Assembly (NCBI RefSeq): GCF_963924675.1
Contig: NC_089224.1
Coordinates: forward strand, 45,303,158-45,367,157
Origin: Phocoena phocoena
Taxonomy: Eukaryota > Chordata > Mammalia > Artiodactyla > Phocoenidae
Reading direction: 5' to 3'
Length of the DNA stretch: 64,000 nucleotides
Shown here in pieces: positions 45,140-56,330 of the stretch. The stretch's first letter is position 1, and each line of letters opens with the position of its first letter. The position numbers and the translations under genes are program-made. The notes beneath the pieces were generated by a model. That model had not been told where the DNA came from, searched no databases, and was given only the letters and a program-made list of their open reading frames with translations.

Positions 45140-46624
45140 AAACATTAACATCAAAGGTGGTCTGAAACAAAATCAAGATGAGGAAAAGGACTATTTATCT
45201 CATTTATACTATTCACAGAGCAGTGAATAGTATTTTTTGGTCAGAAAACTTTCTTAGATGATGGTTGTCTCCAAAGAGCTTCAGGTGCTGCAGGATTTCT
45301 CTCCTTAATGTACCAGGTACTGCTCTAAGGGTGGAAACGTGGGCTCTGCTCCTTTACAGTTCCACAGGCAATCCCTCAACTACCGTTTGCATTTGGGGGC
45401 CTCAAGATGCAGACCCCTGACAGTGTTAAGGGACCTGTAGTCAGAGCTTCTCTTGGCTGGGCCAAGGGTGGACTACACAGGTTACTATTTGTTATATTAA
45501 TACAAAAGGCTGCTATCATTCAGTCTGTTCAAATTCTCAGCCTGTAATTGGCAGGTTATAGCAGCTGGAGCTTTTCTCTTTAACTTATGCTTTCTCAGAG
45601 AAAGCATGTCTAATGGTTTTTTTAATTCAACTTCAGCATTTGCAGGCTCGAGAAACTAAAGTGAAATATATTATAGAATCATGGAATTTAAACTTCAACA
45701 TATAAGTAGTAAATATGTCTTCCATTTGTTGGTACTGTGGTGGGTGCCAGGTACAATGAAAAGAGTAGATGCATTGCCCGCTGTCACAGAGCTTGCAGTC
45801 TGGTGGGATATGGGTAACTAGGCGTTCAATTAAAGCAATGCTAATGCTGTGACAGGGAAAGTACAGGTTCTTGGGAGCATGTGAGCTTGCATGGATCAGG
45901 GAAAGCTTCTGCAAGAGCAGTTGGTAAGCTGGCATCCCAAGGGTCTGCAGGAGTTTGCCAGGTAATTGCATCATGGTCAATTTTGGACATGTTGTGGAGA
46001 GATAGTCTAGGGAAGCAGGTAGATATAAGGGTTTGGAGCTAATGACATTTGTTTGGAGATGTGACCCTAGGTAAAGACATGCATATGGAGGTCACAATCA
46101 TAGAGAGGACATTTGGAACTATTTGGGAGGTTGAGAGTGTATGTGCAGAGAGGATGAAGTGTGGGACTAGCACGAATTTTGAGGAACACCAGTTCCCTAA
46201 GATGAGAGGGAGCAGTCAACAAAGGAAGGAGAGGAGGAGGGGCAGAAAAGCAGAGGATGGAGGTGACACGGAGACCAGATGAGCGTTAGACCTTAAGATG
46301 GAGGGCGTGGTAACAAGTGTCCGATGCTTCTGAGATGTCAGCTGAGGCTGCCTGACAGTGATCTCTGATCTCAGTAACATGTATTGATAGTTTATTATAA
46401 ACTTTGGCTGAGCAGTTTTAAGAGAACCGGGAGGTTGAAGCCAAATTATGGCAATTGGAGGAAGGAGGTGCATATGAAGAAGTAGAGGCAAATATTGCAG
46501 AGAACTATTGTGTATGAACAGAATGACAGAAGCAAGATAATACTTACAGATGGTTGTAAGGCTAAGGAATGGTCATGTTTAGGATGAATAAGATGAAAAT
46601 TAAGCACATTTAATGTTGATCAAA
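45140..46624. other. Intergenic DNA, possible old LINE/MIR-like relic
   Basis: Around 45720-45960 the pattern 'cattgcccgctgtcacagagcttgcagtctggtggga' followed by 'atcagggaaagcttctgcaagagc' recalls an ancient L2/MIR-age repeat, but this is not certain. Open frames in this stretch show no protein family. Confidence 0.4.
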
Positions 46625-46635
46625 ACTAGCCTTTG

Positions 46636-46839
46636 GGCTTCCCTGGTGGCGCAGTGGTTGAGAGTCCGCCTGCCGATGCAGGGGACACGGGTTCGTGCCC
46701 CGGTCCATGAAGATCCCACATGCCATGGAGCGGCTGGGCCTGTGAGCCATGGCCGCTGAGCCTGCGCGTCCGGAGCCTGTGCTCTGCAACGGGAGAGGCC
46801 ACAACAGTGAGAGGTCCGCGTACCGCAAAAAATAAAAAC
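46636..46839 (+). mobile_element. CHR-type SINE, forward orientation
   Basis: Starts GGCTTCCCTGGTGGCGCAGT, carries the tRNA-like A and B box region, and ends 'gcgtaccgcaaaaaataaaaac'. The 11-bp duplication ACTAGCCTTTG lies at 46625-46635 and 46840-46850. Confidence 0.95.
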
Positions 46840-46850
46840 ACTAGCCTTTG

Positions 46851-47600
46851 AAAAAGAAGATGTTGATACAGCAGAGAGAGGAAGTAACTGATAAAGCATA
46901 AGCATCTTATTGTACTAAGGCCTTCTCTACTTTGCATCAAGGGAATCTCTCCCAAAAGCTAAACCTCCTGAAATTATCCCTCTGTGTGGTGTCACAGAGG
47001 TTTTTCACTCCGGGGCAGTGAACGATGGGGAGGCTTGGGATGAGTAAGAGATACTTTCTTCTGTTAAGTGATATAAGTTCCAAATGTGAGAATGGAAGTG
47101 GAAATGGAGATGCACCAAACGTACATCTCTCTTCTCAGGCAGATATATTTTGTGCAGCATGGTTGTCAGTGTTGACAGTGTTAAAAATCTGCTTAATGAA
47201 AAATGTAAATAGACTTTGATAACTTTTTAAATGAATTAACTTCCAAATAATTAAAAAATACAACTATTTGGCTTAGGAGAAATGGAATTTACCTAATCTT
47301 ATCTGTAAGAACTTATGCATAATTGGGGGACAGGATTTAATATTAGTGTCATGTAATAGTAAACTCAGACAACAAATTAAGAGAGATTTTTTCTTTGATA
47401 CCTGTGACAGTTACATATAGATTAAATCTTTATATGGTTGAACATTTATATCAATTTTAATCATGTTAGAAATATATTGTACTAAGAAACAGATCTTCAG
47501 TTCAATATATTACAAAGTATAAACTTTTTTTAACATTTAAATGTTAATGAGTCTGCATTCATCAGGATATCCTTTCTTTATTAATATGCATAGTACATAT
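46851..47600. other. Intergenic DNA without recognisable gene
   Basis: AT-rich; the 64-aa frame at 47025-47219 has no signature. Confidence 0.5.
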
Positions 47601-47616
47601 TACACATCCACTTTTG

Positions 47617-47974
47617 TTTTTTGGGTTTTTATAAATGTATTTATTTACTTTTGGCTGTGTTGGGTCTTTGTTGCTGCGCGCGGGCTTTCTCTAGTTGCGG
47701 CGAGTGGAGGCTACTCTTAGTTGTGGTGTGTGGGCTTCTCATTGCGTTGGCTTCTCTTGTTGCAGAACATGGGCTCTAGGTGTGCAGGCTTCAGTAGTTG
47801 TGGCACGTGGGCTCAGTAGTTGTGGCTCACAGGCTCTACAGCACAGGCTTAGTAGTTGTGGCTCATGGGCTTGGTTGCTCCATGGCATCTGGGATCTTTC
47901 CAGACCAGGGATTGAACATGTGTCCCCTGCATTGTCAGATGGACTCTTAACCACTGTGCCACCAGGGAAGTCCC
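47617..47974 (-). mobile_element. CHR-type SINE (long form)
   Basis: Reverse orientation, from 'ggctgtgttgggtctttg' to 'gccaccagggaagtccc', with extra internal 'gtagttgtggc' units. A 16-bp imperfect duplication beginning TACACA flanks it at 47601-47616 and 47975-47990. Confidence 0.92.
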
Positions 47975-47990
47975 TACACACCCACTTTTG

Positions 47991-48184
47991 GATTAAAGTA
48001 TATGTGGGTTTACTAGTAAAAGAGGTAAATTGCCAACTGCCTTAAGAATATTTTTCCCTGAGTGTATTAAATGTAAATGTGATAATGTCTTCTTACTGGC
48101 CTATTAAAAAATAACAGGAAAATAGATGAAGGTAAGTTAGGTCCTAGAATCAAGTAGGTTAATTTTCTTTATAACAAGTTGAGA
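47991..48184. other. Spacer before the composite L1
   Basis: AT-rich sequence. Its right end carries AAGTTGAGA (48176-48184), the left target-site duplication of the L1. Confidence 0.5.
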
Positions 48185-48899
48185 GGGGGATCAAGATTGT
48201 GGAGGAGTAGGAAGCAGAGTTCAACGTCCTCCACAGGAACATTAAAAATACATCTACAAATGGAACAATTCACACAGAACAGCTACTGAGTGCTGACAGA
48301 AGACCTCAGATGTCTGAAAAGACCGGGTAGGACAAGAGGAAAAAGAAAAAGAAAGAATCAGGATGGGGCCTGCGCCTCGGGGAGGGAGCTGTGAAGGAGG
48401 AAAGATTCCTGAACCTTGGGAAGGCTCCTCATCAGCGGAGAAATTAGACTGGATGGAGGGGGGAGTTATGGAGGCTAAAAAGGGTAGAGCAGCAACTGGT
48501 TTGTGGAAAGCAAAACAGAGAGTAACCTGCACAGAGAGTCGGCACCGCCACCCTGTGCTCCCCAACCTGAGATATTCCTCTGTTGGTGTGGGTGGGGGTC
48601 GGGTGCTGAAGCTCACACTACAAAGCTCAGTCCCAGGGAGAGGACCAGGATTAGGTGTGGAAACAGCCTGAACAGTTCAGGCTGTGGCAACTGAGGGTGT
48701 ATTAGGAAGAAGCCTGGGCCCTCCAGAGAGGCAAGCCACCATTATTGGGAGAGGCATGAGGAGAGGGGCAGGACCACCATAAAAGCTCCTTTCCCTGTGA
48801 GCACTCCCAGGCAACAGGACTCTGCCTACAGGAGCTCTGGGAATGGGAGCGAATTTCTGCCACCATCTTGGGCTGCAGAGGCTGGCACTGGCTGCCTCT

Positions 48900-49570
48900 T
48901 CCAGGCCCTGCCCCTGCTGACCTGGAAGGGCGCAGACAGTTCCCCAAACTAGAAATTCTGCCAGTGGGTCGCAGGACCCGCTCCACTGACCAAGAATGGT
49001 GCAGATAGTTTCCCCCACTGGGAATTTTGCCAGCGGGCCACAGAACCTGTCCCCACTGACAGACAGATCCAGCCACTGGGAATTCTGCCAGTGGGCCCAG
49101 GACCTTCCCACTGTCCTGGAAGGGCACGGATAGTTTTCATGACTGGGAAATCTATCAGTGGGTGCCAGAACCCACCTGACTGTCCTGGGAGGGGACAGAT
49201 AGCTGTCCCTGCTAGGAGAGCTGTCAGTGGGCGCCCGGACCTGCCCCACTGTCCCGGCAAGGTGTAGAAAGCTTCCACAACTGGGAAATCCATCAGTGGG
49301 TGCTGGAACCCACCCTGCTGTCCCAGGAGGGCATGGATAGCTCTCCCTACTAGGAAATCTGTCAGTGGGTGCTGGGACCTGCCCCACTGCCCTGGGAGGA
49401 TGCAGATAACTCCCCCCACTAGGAAAATCATCAGCAGGTGCCAGGATCTGCCCCACCATCCCAGGAGCACACAGAAACCTCTCACTACTAGGAAATCTGC
49501 CAGTGGGTGCCACGACCCACCCTGCTGTCCCAGGAGGGCATAGATAGCCCCTCTCACTAGGAAATTAGCC
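48900..49570 (+). repeat. 69-bp tandem repeat in the L1 5' UTR, about 9-10 units
   Basis: The landmark 'tcagtgggtg' and its variants recur at 49155, 49224, 49293, 49362, 49431 and 49500, exactly 69 bp apart, with less regular units (67, 58 and 69 bp) before that back to 48961. Since 69 is divisible by three, it generates a long repetitive minus-strand open frame (48677-49513) that is not a gene. L1 5' UTR monomers of this kind can drive transcription. Confidence 0.9.
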
Positions 49571-50319
49571 CAGAGGAGGGACTGAAATCACAGCTGAAGC
49601 CCAGGGCTATGTGACTAATGAAGAAGAGCTGAAATCTCTCCTCGTGGCTGTGTGAACTGCAGAGTTACACTTCCACTACCAGCTTCCTAAATTCAGCACC
49701 TGCAAAACAGCTGAAAAGACAAGTGTTCCTGCAGCTGGGATGGGTCTGGAGTTAGCAGCTCTGGGCTCTGTGGGCATGTACACGTTGGGGGTAGGGGCAG
49801 ACCAGAGTTTGAGCTGCCTCCATAGCTCCCACAGCGGGTCCAGGTGCATGACCACTATAGTACTGGGACCTAACTTCAGTGGACCTGTTCCAGTGGACAG
49901 GTGAAACCAATGCCTAAGAGTCACCAGGGCCAATTTCTGGCATACTCACAGTTAAGGCGGGACCGAGAGTGGTGCCAACAACAATATACTTTGTGAGCCC
50001 ACACAACAGGCAAAAGGGGACACAACAGAGCACATTCACAGGTGAACAGTTCCAAAGGAGGAAAACTCAGTGGCTTCCCTCCAAGTGGGAGTACTCCAAT
50101 CCCACCTACCTCATACCACAGATCAGAATCACAGCTAAGAAACAGATCTGGGACCTCTACTACAACAACTAGGGAGCAGGCCTCACCTCTGACAAGGCAG
50201 TGACAACCACAAAGCAAAGAGGAGGCCCTGCTCCATATCTAGGGCAGGATCTGATCACCACAACACCAATCAAACCCCCATCAAGGGGATAACAGCACAA
50301 GCCTCTGGACCAAATTCAC

Positions 50320-50333
50320 CCACCAGGGGGCAG
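50320..50333 (+). promoter_or_regulatory. CTCF-type motif in L1 5' UTR
   Basis: CCACCAGGGGGCAG matches CCASYAGRKGGCRS completely. It lies about 75 bp before the ORF1 start, the same place as the motif at 3812-3825 in the first L1. Confidence 0.45.
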
Positions 50334-50406
50334 ACTCCAGAAGCAAGAGGAACTGCAGTCCTACAACCTGTGGAAATGGGACCACAACACAGTAAGTTTG
50401 ACAGAA

Positions 50407-51275
50407 TGAGGCGACAAAGAAATATGTTGCAGATGAAGGAGCAAGATAAAAACAAGAACAACTAAATGAAGAAGAGATAAGCAATCTATCTGAAAAAGAA
50501 TTCAGAGTCATGATAGTAAAGATCATCCAAAATCTCTGAAACAGAATGGAGGCATGGAGCAAGAACATAAAAGAAAAGTTGAACAAAGATGTAGAAGAAC
50601 TAAATAACATACAGAGATGAACAAGACAATTACCAAAATGAAAAATACACTAGAAGGAATCAATAGCAGAATAATTGAGGCAGAAGAACAGATAAGTGAC
50701 CTGGAAGACAGAATGGTGGTAATCTCTGCCACAGAGCAGAAGATAGTCCATGCTAATGGAAATCAAAAGAAAGCTGGAGTAGCAATACTCATGTCAGACA
50801 AAATAGACTTTAAAATAAAGACTCTTACAAGAGACAAGGAAGGACACTACATAATGATCAATGGATCAATCCAAGAAGAAGATATAACAATTATAAGTAT
50901 TTATGCACCCAACATAGGAGCACCTCAATACATAAGGCAAATGCTAACAGCCAAAAAAGGGGAAGTTGACAGTAACACAATAATGGTGGGGGACTTTAAC
51001 ACCCCGCTTCACCAATGGAAAGATCATCCAGACAGAAAATTAGTAAGGAAACACAAGCCTTAAGTAACACATTAGACCAGATAGAATTAATTTTTATCGG
51101 ACATTCCATCTGAAAGCAGCAGAATACACTTTCTTCTCGAGTGCTCATGGACCATTCTCTAGGGTAGACCACATCTTGGGTCATAAATCAAGCCTTGGTA
51201 AATTTAAGAAAATTGAAATCATATCAAGCATCTTTTCTGACCACAATGCTATGAGATTAGAAATAAATTACAGGG
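50407..51275 (+). pseudogene. L1 ORF1-ORF2 fusion relic
   Basis: The ORF1 N-terminal region starts at about 50407. At about 50741 it jumps directly into the ORF2 endonuclease, skipping the rest of ORF1 and the start of ORF2. The junction is in frame: 50617-51063 reads 148 aa, first the coiled-coil 'INSRIIEAEEQISDLEDRM' and then the endonuclease part 'GVAILMSDKIDF' to 'GDFNTPLHQW'. Both catalytic domains are incomplete. Confidence 0.8.
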
Positions 51276-52056
51276 AGAACCCTCCTACACTGCTGGTGGG
51301 AATGTAAATTGATACAACCACTATGGAAAACAGTATGTAGGTTCCTAAAAATACTAAAAATGGAACTACCATATGATCCAGCAATCCCACTACTGGGCAT
51401 ATACCCTGAGAAAACCATAATTCAAAAAGAGACATGCACCACAATGTTCATTGCAGCACTATTTACACTAGCCAGGACATGGAACTAACCTAAATGTCCA
51501 TCGACAGATGAATGGATAAAGAAGATGTGGCACATATATACAATGGAATATTACTCAGCCATAAAAAAAATGAAATTGAGTTATTTGTAATGAGGTGGAT
51601 GGCCCTAGAGTCTGTCATACAGAGTGAAGTAAGTCAGAAAGAGAAAAACAAATACTGTATGCTAACGCATATATATGGAATCTAAAAAAAAAATTGGTAC
51701 TGATGAACCTAGTTGCAGGGCAGGAATAAAGAGGTAGACATAGAGAATGGACTTGATGACACAGGGTGGGAGGGTGAAGCTGGGGCAAAGTGAGAGTAGC
51801 ATCAACGTATATACACTACTGAATATAAAATAGTTGGCTGGTGGGAAACAGCAGCATAGCACAGGGAGATTGGCTTGGAGCTTTGCTATGACCTAGAGGG
51901 GTGGGATAGGGAGGATGGGAGGGAGGCTCAAGAGGGAGGGAATATGGGGACATGTGTATGCATATGGCTGAATCGCTTTGTTGTGCAACAGAAACTAATG
52001 TGGTATTGTGAAGCAATTATACTCCAATAAAGATGTATTTAAAAAAAGAAAGAAAA
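51276..52056 (+). mobile_element. 5'-truncated L1 inserted into the outer L1
   Basis: It begins within the ORF2 C-terminal part ('gagaaccctcctacactgctgg') and runs through the 3' UTR to 'ccaataaagatgtatttaaa'. The outer L1 reads 'aaattacagg' just before it and 'caattacagg' just after, which acts as the target-site duplication, and then its own sequence resumes. Confidence 0.85.
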
Positions 52057-53770
52057 ATCAATTACAGGAAAAAAACAGTAAAAAACACAAACACATGGAA
52101 CCTAAACAATACACTACTAAATAACCAATGGATCACTGAAGCAATCAAAAAATACCTAGAAACAAATGATAATGAAAACATGATGACCCAAAACCAATGG
52201 GATGAAGCAAAAGCAGTTCTAAGAGGGCAGTTTATAGCAATACAGTCCCACATCAAGAAATAAGAAATATCTCACATAAACAACCTAACCTTACACCTAA
52301 AGCAACTAGAGAAAGAAGAACAAACAAAACCCAAAGCTAGTAGAAGGAAAGATCAGAACAGAAATAAATGAAATAGAAGTGAAGAAAACAATAGCAAAGA
52401 TCAATGAAACTAAAAGTTGGTTCTTAGAGAAGATAAACAAAATTGATAAACCTTTAGCCAGACTCATCAAGAAAAAAAGGGAGAGGACTCAAATCAGTAA
52501 AATTAGAAATGAAAAAGAAGTTGCAACTGACACTGCAGGAAGACAGAGTATCATAAGAGAATACTACAAACAGCTATATGCCAATAATATGGACAACCTG
52601 GAAGAAATGGATAAATTCTTAGAAAGGTACAACCTTCTAAGACTGAACCAGGAAGAAATAGAAAATGTGAACAGACCAATCACAAGTAATGAAATTGAAA
52701 CTGTGATTAAAAATCTTTCAACAGGGACTTCCCTGGTGGCACAGTGGTTAAGAATCAGCCTGCCAATGCAGAGGACATGAGTTTGATCCCTGGTCCTGGC
52801 AGATTCCACATGCTGTGGAGCAACTAAGATGGTGCGCCACAAGTACTGAGCCTGTGCACTAGATCCCACAAGCCACAACTACTGAGCCCATGTGCCATGA
52901 CTGCTGAAGACCGCACACCCTAGAGCTCGTGCACTGCAACTACTGAAAGCTGCGTGCCTAGAGCCCGTGCTCTGTAACAGGAGAAACCACTGCAATGAGA
53001 AGCCCGCGCACCTCAAGACAGAGGAGCCCCCACTTGCCGCAACTAGAGAAAGCCTGCGCACAGCAACGAAGACCCAACGTAGCCAAAAAAACCAAACAAA
53101 CAAAAATCTTCCAACAAACAAAAGTCTAAGACCAGATGGCTTCACAGGTGACTTCTATCAAACATTTAGAGAAGAGCTAACACCTATCCTTCTCAAACTC
53201 TCCCAAAAAATCGCAGAGGAAGGAACACTCCCAAGCTCATTCTATGAGGCCACTATCACCTTGATACCAAAACCAGACAAAGATATCACAAAAAAAGAAA
53301 ATTACAGGCCAATATCACTGATGAACATAGACACAAAAATCCTCAACAAAATACTAGCAAGCAGAATCCAACAACAAATTTAAAGGTTCATACACCATGA
53401 TCAAGTGGGATTTATCCCAGGGATGCAAAAAGATTTTTCAATATATGCAAATCAATCAATGTAATATACCATATTGACAAATTAAAGAATAAAAACCATA
53501 TGATCATCTAAAGAGATGAAGAAAAAGCTTTTGGCAAAATTCAACACCGATTTATGATAAAAACTCTCCAGAAAGTGGGCATAGAGGGAACCTACCTCAA
53601 CATAATAAAGGCCATATATGACAAACCCACAGCAAACATCATTCTCAATGGTGAAAAACTGAAAGCATTTCCTCTCAGATCAGGAACAAGGCAAGGATAT
53701 CCACTCTTGCCACTGTTATTCCACATAGTTTTAGAAGTCCTAGCCACAGCAATCAGAGAAGAAAAATAAA
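52057..53770 (+). pseudogene. Continuation of the outer L1 ORF2 relic
   Basis: Pieces at 52033-52263, 52379-52780 and 53117-53769 carry the linker and RT domain ('[16 protein letters not shown]', '[17 protein letters not shown]', '[19 protein letters not shown]', '[13 protein letters not shown]'). A SINE interrupts it at 52724-53102. At about 53790 the sequence jumps past the active site to the C-terminal region. Confidence 0.82.
52724..53102 (+). mobile_element. CHR-type SINE (long form) inside L1 ORF2
   Basis: Starts GGGACTTCCCTGGTGGCACAG and ends at 'gacccaacgtagccaaaaaa' with an A-rich tail. A 14-bp duplication, AAAATCTTTCAACA against AAAATCTTCCAACA, flanks it at 52710-52723 and 53103-53116. 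Confidence 0.93.
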
Positions 53771-55088
53771 TAAAAGGAATACAAATTGGAAAAGAAGAAC
53801 CGTATTCCCCAACACCATACACAAAAGTAAACTCAAAATTGATCAAAGACCTAAATGTAAGGCCGGACACTGTAGAATTCTGAGGAAAACATAGGCAGAA
53901 TACTCTTCAACATAAATCGCAGCAAGATCTTTTTTGATCCATCTCCTAGAGTAATGAAAATTAAAACAAAAATAAATGGGATCTAAGTAAACTTAAAAGC
54001 TTTTGCATAGCAAAGGAAAACATAAACAAAACAAAAACCCCTCAGAATGGGAGAAAATATTTGCAAACGAAGCAACCAACAAGGGATTAATCTCCAAAAT
54101 ATACAAACAGCTCATGCAGCTCAGTGTATCAAAAACAAAAAACAAAACAACCCAATCAAAAAGTGGGAGGAAGATCTAAATAGACATTTCTCCAAAAAAG
54201 ACATACAGATGCCCAACAAACACATGAAATGATGCTCAACATCATTAATTATTGGAGAAATGCAAATCAAAACTACAATGAGGTATCACATCACACCAGT
54301 CACAATGGCCATCATCAAAATATCTACAAACAATAAATGCTGGAGAGGATATGGAGAAAAGGGAACCCTCCTACACTGTTGGTAGGAATGTAAATTGGTA
54401 CAGCCACTATGGAGAACAGTATGGAGGTTCCATAAAAAACTAAAAATATAACTACCATACATATGACCCAGCAATCCCACTCCTAGGCATATACCCATGG
54501 AAAACCATAATTCCAAAAGATACATGCACCCCAATGTTCATTGCATCACTATTTACAATAGCCAGGACATGGAAGCAACCTAAATGTCCATCAACAGAGG
54601 AATGGGTAAAGAAGATGTGGTACACATATACAATGGAATATTTACTCAGCCATAAAAAGGAACAAAATAGTGCCATTTGCAGAGGCGTGGATAGACCTAG
54701 AGACTGTCATACAGAGTGAAGTAAGTCAGGAGAAAAATATCATATAATATTGCTTATACGTGGAATCTAGGAAAATGGTACAGATGAACTTATTTGCAAA
54801 GCTGAAATAGAGACACAAACTTATGGATACCCAGGGGGGAAGGGGGAGGGGTAAATTGGGAGATTGGGATTGACATATACACACGACTATGTGTAAAATA
54901 GATAACTAATGAGAACCTACTATATAGCACAGGAAACTCTACTCAATACTCCGTGGTGACCTTAATGGGAAGGAAATCTAAAAAAGAGGGGATGTAATGT
55001 ATACATATAAATGATTCCCTTTGCTGTACAGCAGAAACTAACAAAACATTGTTAAGCAACTATACTCCAATAAAAATTAATTTTAAAA
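53771..55088 (+). other. C-terminal and 3' UTR part of the outer L1
   Basis: After the RT deletion the sequence follows the ORF2 C-terminus (for example 54286-54720, plus-strand 'IARTWKQPKCPSTEEWVKKMWYTYTMEY') and the 3' UTR, to 'tatactccaataaaaat' near 55070. Confidence 0.8.
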
Positions 55089-55097
55089 AAGTTGAGA

Positions 55098-55376
55098 ACT
55101 TCCCTGGTGGTGCTGTGGTTAAGAATCTGCCTGCCAATGCAGGGGACACAGGTTCAAGCCCTGGTCCGGGAAGATCCCACATGCCATGGAGTAACTAAGT
55201 CCATGCGCCACAACTACTGAGCCTGTGCTCTAGAGCCTGCAAGCCACAACTACTGAGCCCACATGCCACAACTACTGAAGCCTGCGCTCCTAGAGCCCAT
55301 GCTCCACACAAGAGAAGCCACCAAAGACCCAACGCAGCCAAAAATAAATAATAAATAAATAAATAAATTTATTTCC
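55098..55376 (+). mobile_element. CHR-type SINE at the tail of the L1
   Basis: Starts at ACTTCCCTGGTGGTGCTGTGG and ends with 'gacccaacgcagccaaaaat' and an AAAT-rich tail. AAAAAGTTGA at 55086-55095 and 55377-55386 is its target-site duplication, overlapping that of the L1. The SINE used the L1's own A-rich tail as its target. Confidence 0.88.
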
Positions 55377-55386
55377 AAAAAGTTGA

Positions 55387-55930
55387 AAGGAAAACTGAGA
55401 TTATGAAAAATATTTTGACTCTCAAGTTATTGAGCATCACTGACTTTCACTGGTAAATGAAGTTCAGCAAATTGGCAAATTTCATTGCCCCTTTTTCTGA
55501 CTGTTTACTGATTAAAGGAATGGTTGCTGCAAATATTTACACCAAGACGTAGTTAGGGAACAGTTGGTTAAGTGGCCTCCAAAACATTTTCAAAAACTAG
55601 AATAAGAATAATTTTACAAATTTATTTGGGATTATCCCTTGGAAGGAACCAAACACCAGTGTATTCTTTCTTGTAGCCTCAGTCTACTTCTTGCCATTTC
55701 CTTTCTCTCATTAGTACTCATATCTTTTAGATGGGCCATGGTTCCTCTCTCTCTTTGATTAAGCTTCTGTGATTTTTAACCTGTGAGCACAGATATCAGT
55801 TCTTCTTTTCAAGAAAGGAATTGAGAATAACTGTACGTGACAATTTCATCTCGGTCATGTATGATTTGAACTTGAACTATTTAGGCACAACCTCAACTAG
55901 TGTATTCTAGGAGCTAACTGAATGATGCCG
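55387..55930. other. Intergenic DNA without recognisable gene
   Basis: No repeat family or coding signature was recognised. Confidence 0.5.
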
Positions 55931-55934
55931 TGTG

Positions 55935-56330
55935 TCTTAGTTCAGGCTGTTCTAACAGGGTACCAGAGACTGGGTGGCTTATAAAGGGCAGAAATTTATT
56001 TGTCACAGTTCCAGAGCCTGGAAGTCTGAGATCAGCATGCCAGCAAGGTTGAGTTCTGGTGAGAGCCCTCTTCTGGGTTGCACACTGACAGCTTCTCTTT
56101 GTATCCTCACGTGGTGGAGAGCAGAGAGAGGAAGCAAGCTGTCTTATGAGTCTCATGAAGGCATTAATTCCATTCATGAGGGCTCCAGCCTCCTAACTTC
56201 ATCCAATCCTAATGACCTCCCAAACACCCCAGCTTCCTAATACCATTACATTGAGGGTTAGAGTTTCCATGTATGAATTTTGGATACATACAAACATTCA
56301 GTCTGGTGATAAGATCCCAAGGTATTGTGG
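55935..56330 (-). mobile_element. MaLR-type solo LTR (MLT1/MST-like), reverse orientation
   Basis: This is the reverse complement of the LTR type at 32425: 'gagactgggtggcttataaa', 'cacagttccagagcctgg', 'ctggtgagagccctcttc', 'gtatcctcacgtggtgga', 'cattcatgagggctcc', 'cctaataccattacattgag' and 'acaaacattcagtctg'. The frames at 55914-56240 on both strands belong to it. Confidence 0.8.

Larger units (their letters stand above)
48185..55088 (+). mobile_element. Composite L1 with nested insertions and deletions
   Basis: The outer L1 starts GGGGGATCAAGATTGTGGAGG and ends at an A-rich tail near 55088. AAGTTGAGA at 48176-48184 and 55089-55097 is its target-site duplication. Inside are a 69-bp tandem repeat in the 5' UTR, an ORF1-to-ORF2 deletion at about 50741, a nested L1 3' end (51276-52056), a SINE (52724-53102) and an RT-region deletion near 53790. 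It cannot be active. Confidence 0.88.

Noticed and set aside
44355..45148. Several open frames at the L1 5' end and in the SINE
   Set aside because: They lie across the L1 5' UTR/SINE junction, and the peptides (for example PADAGDTGSCP) recur wherever this SINE occurs.
48677..49557. 278-aa and 202-aa minus-strand open frames with repeats of the APTDRFPS type
   Set aside because: They come from the 69-bp tandem repeat in the L1 5' UTR; a period divisible by three keeps two frames open.
55914..56240. Open frames of 87-88 aa on both strands
   Set aside because: Both are inside the MaLR LTR and overlap each other.
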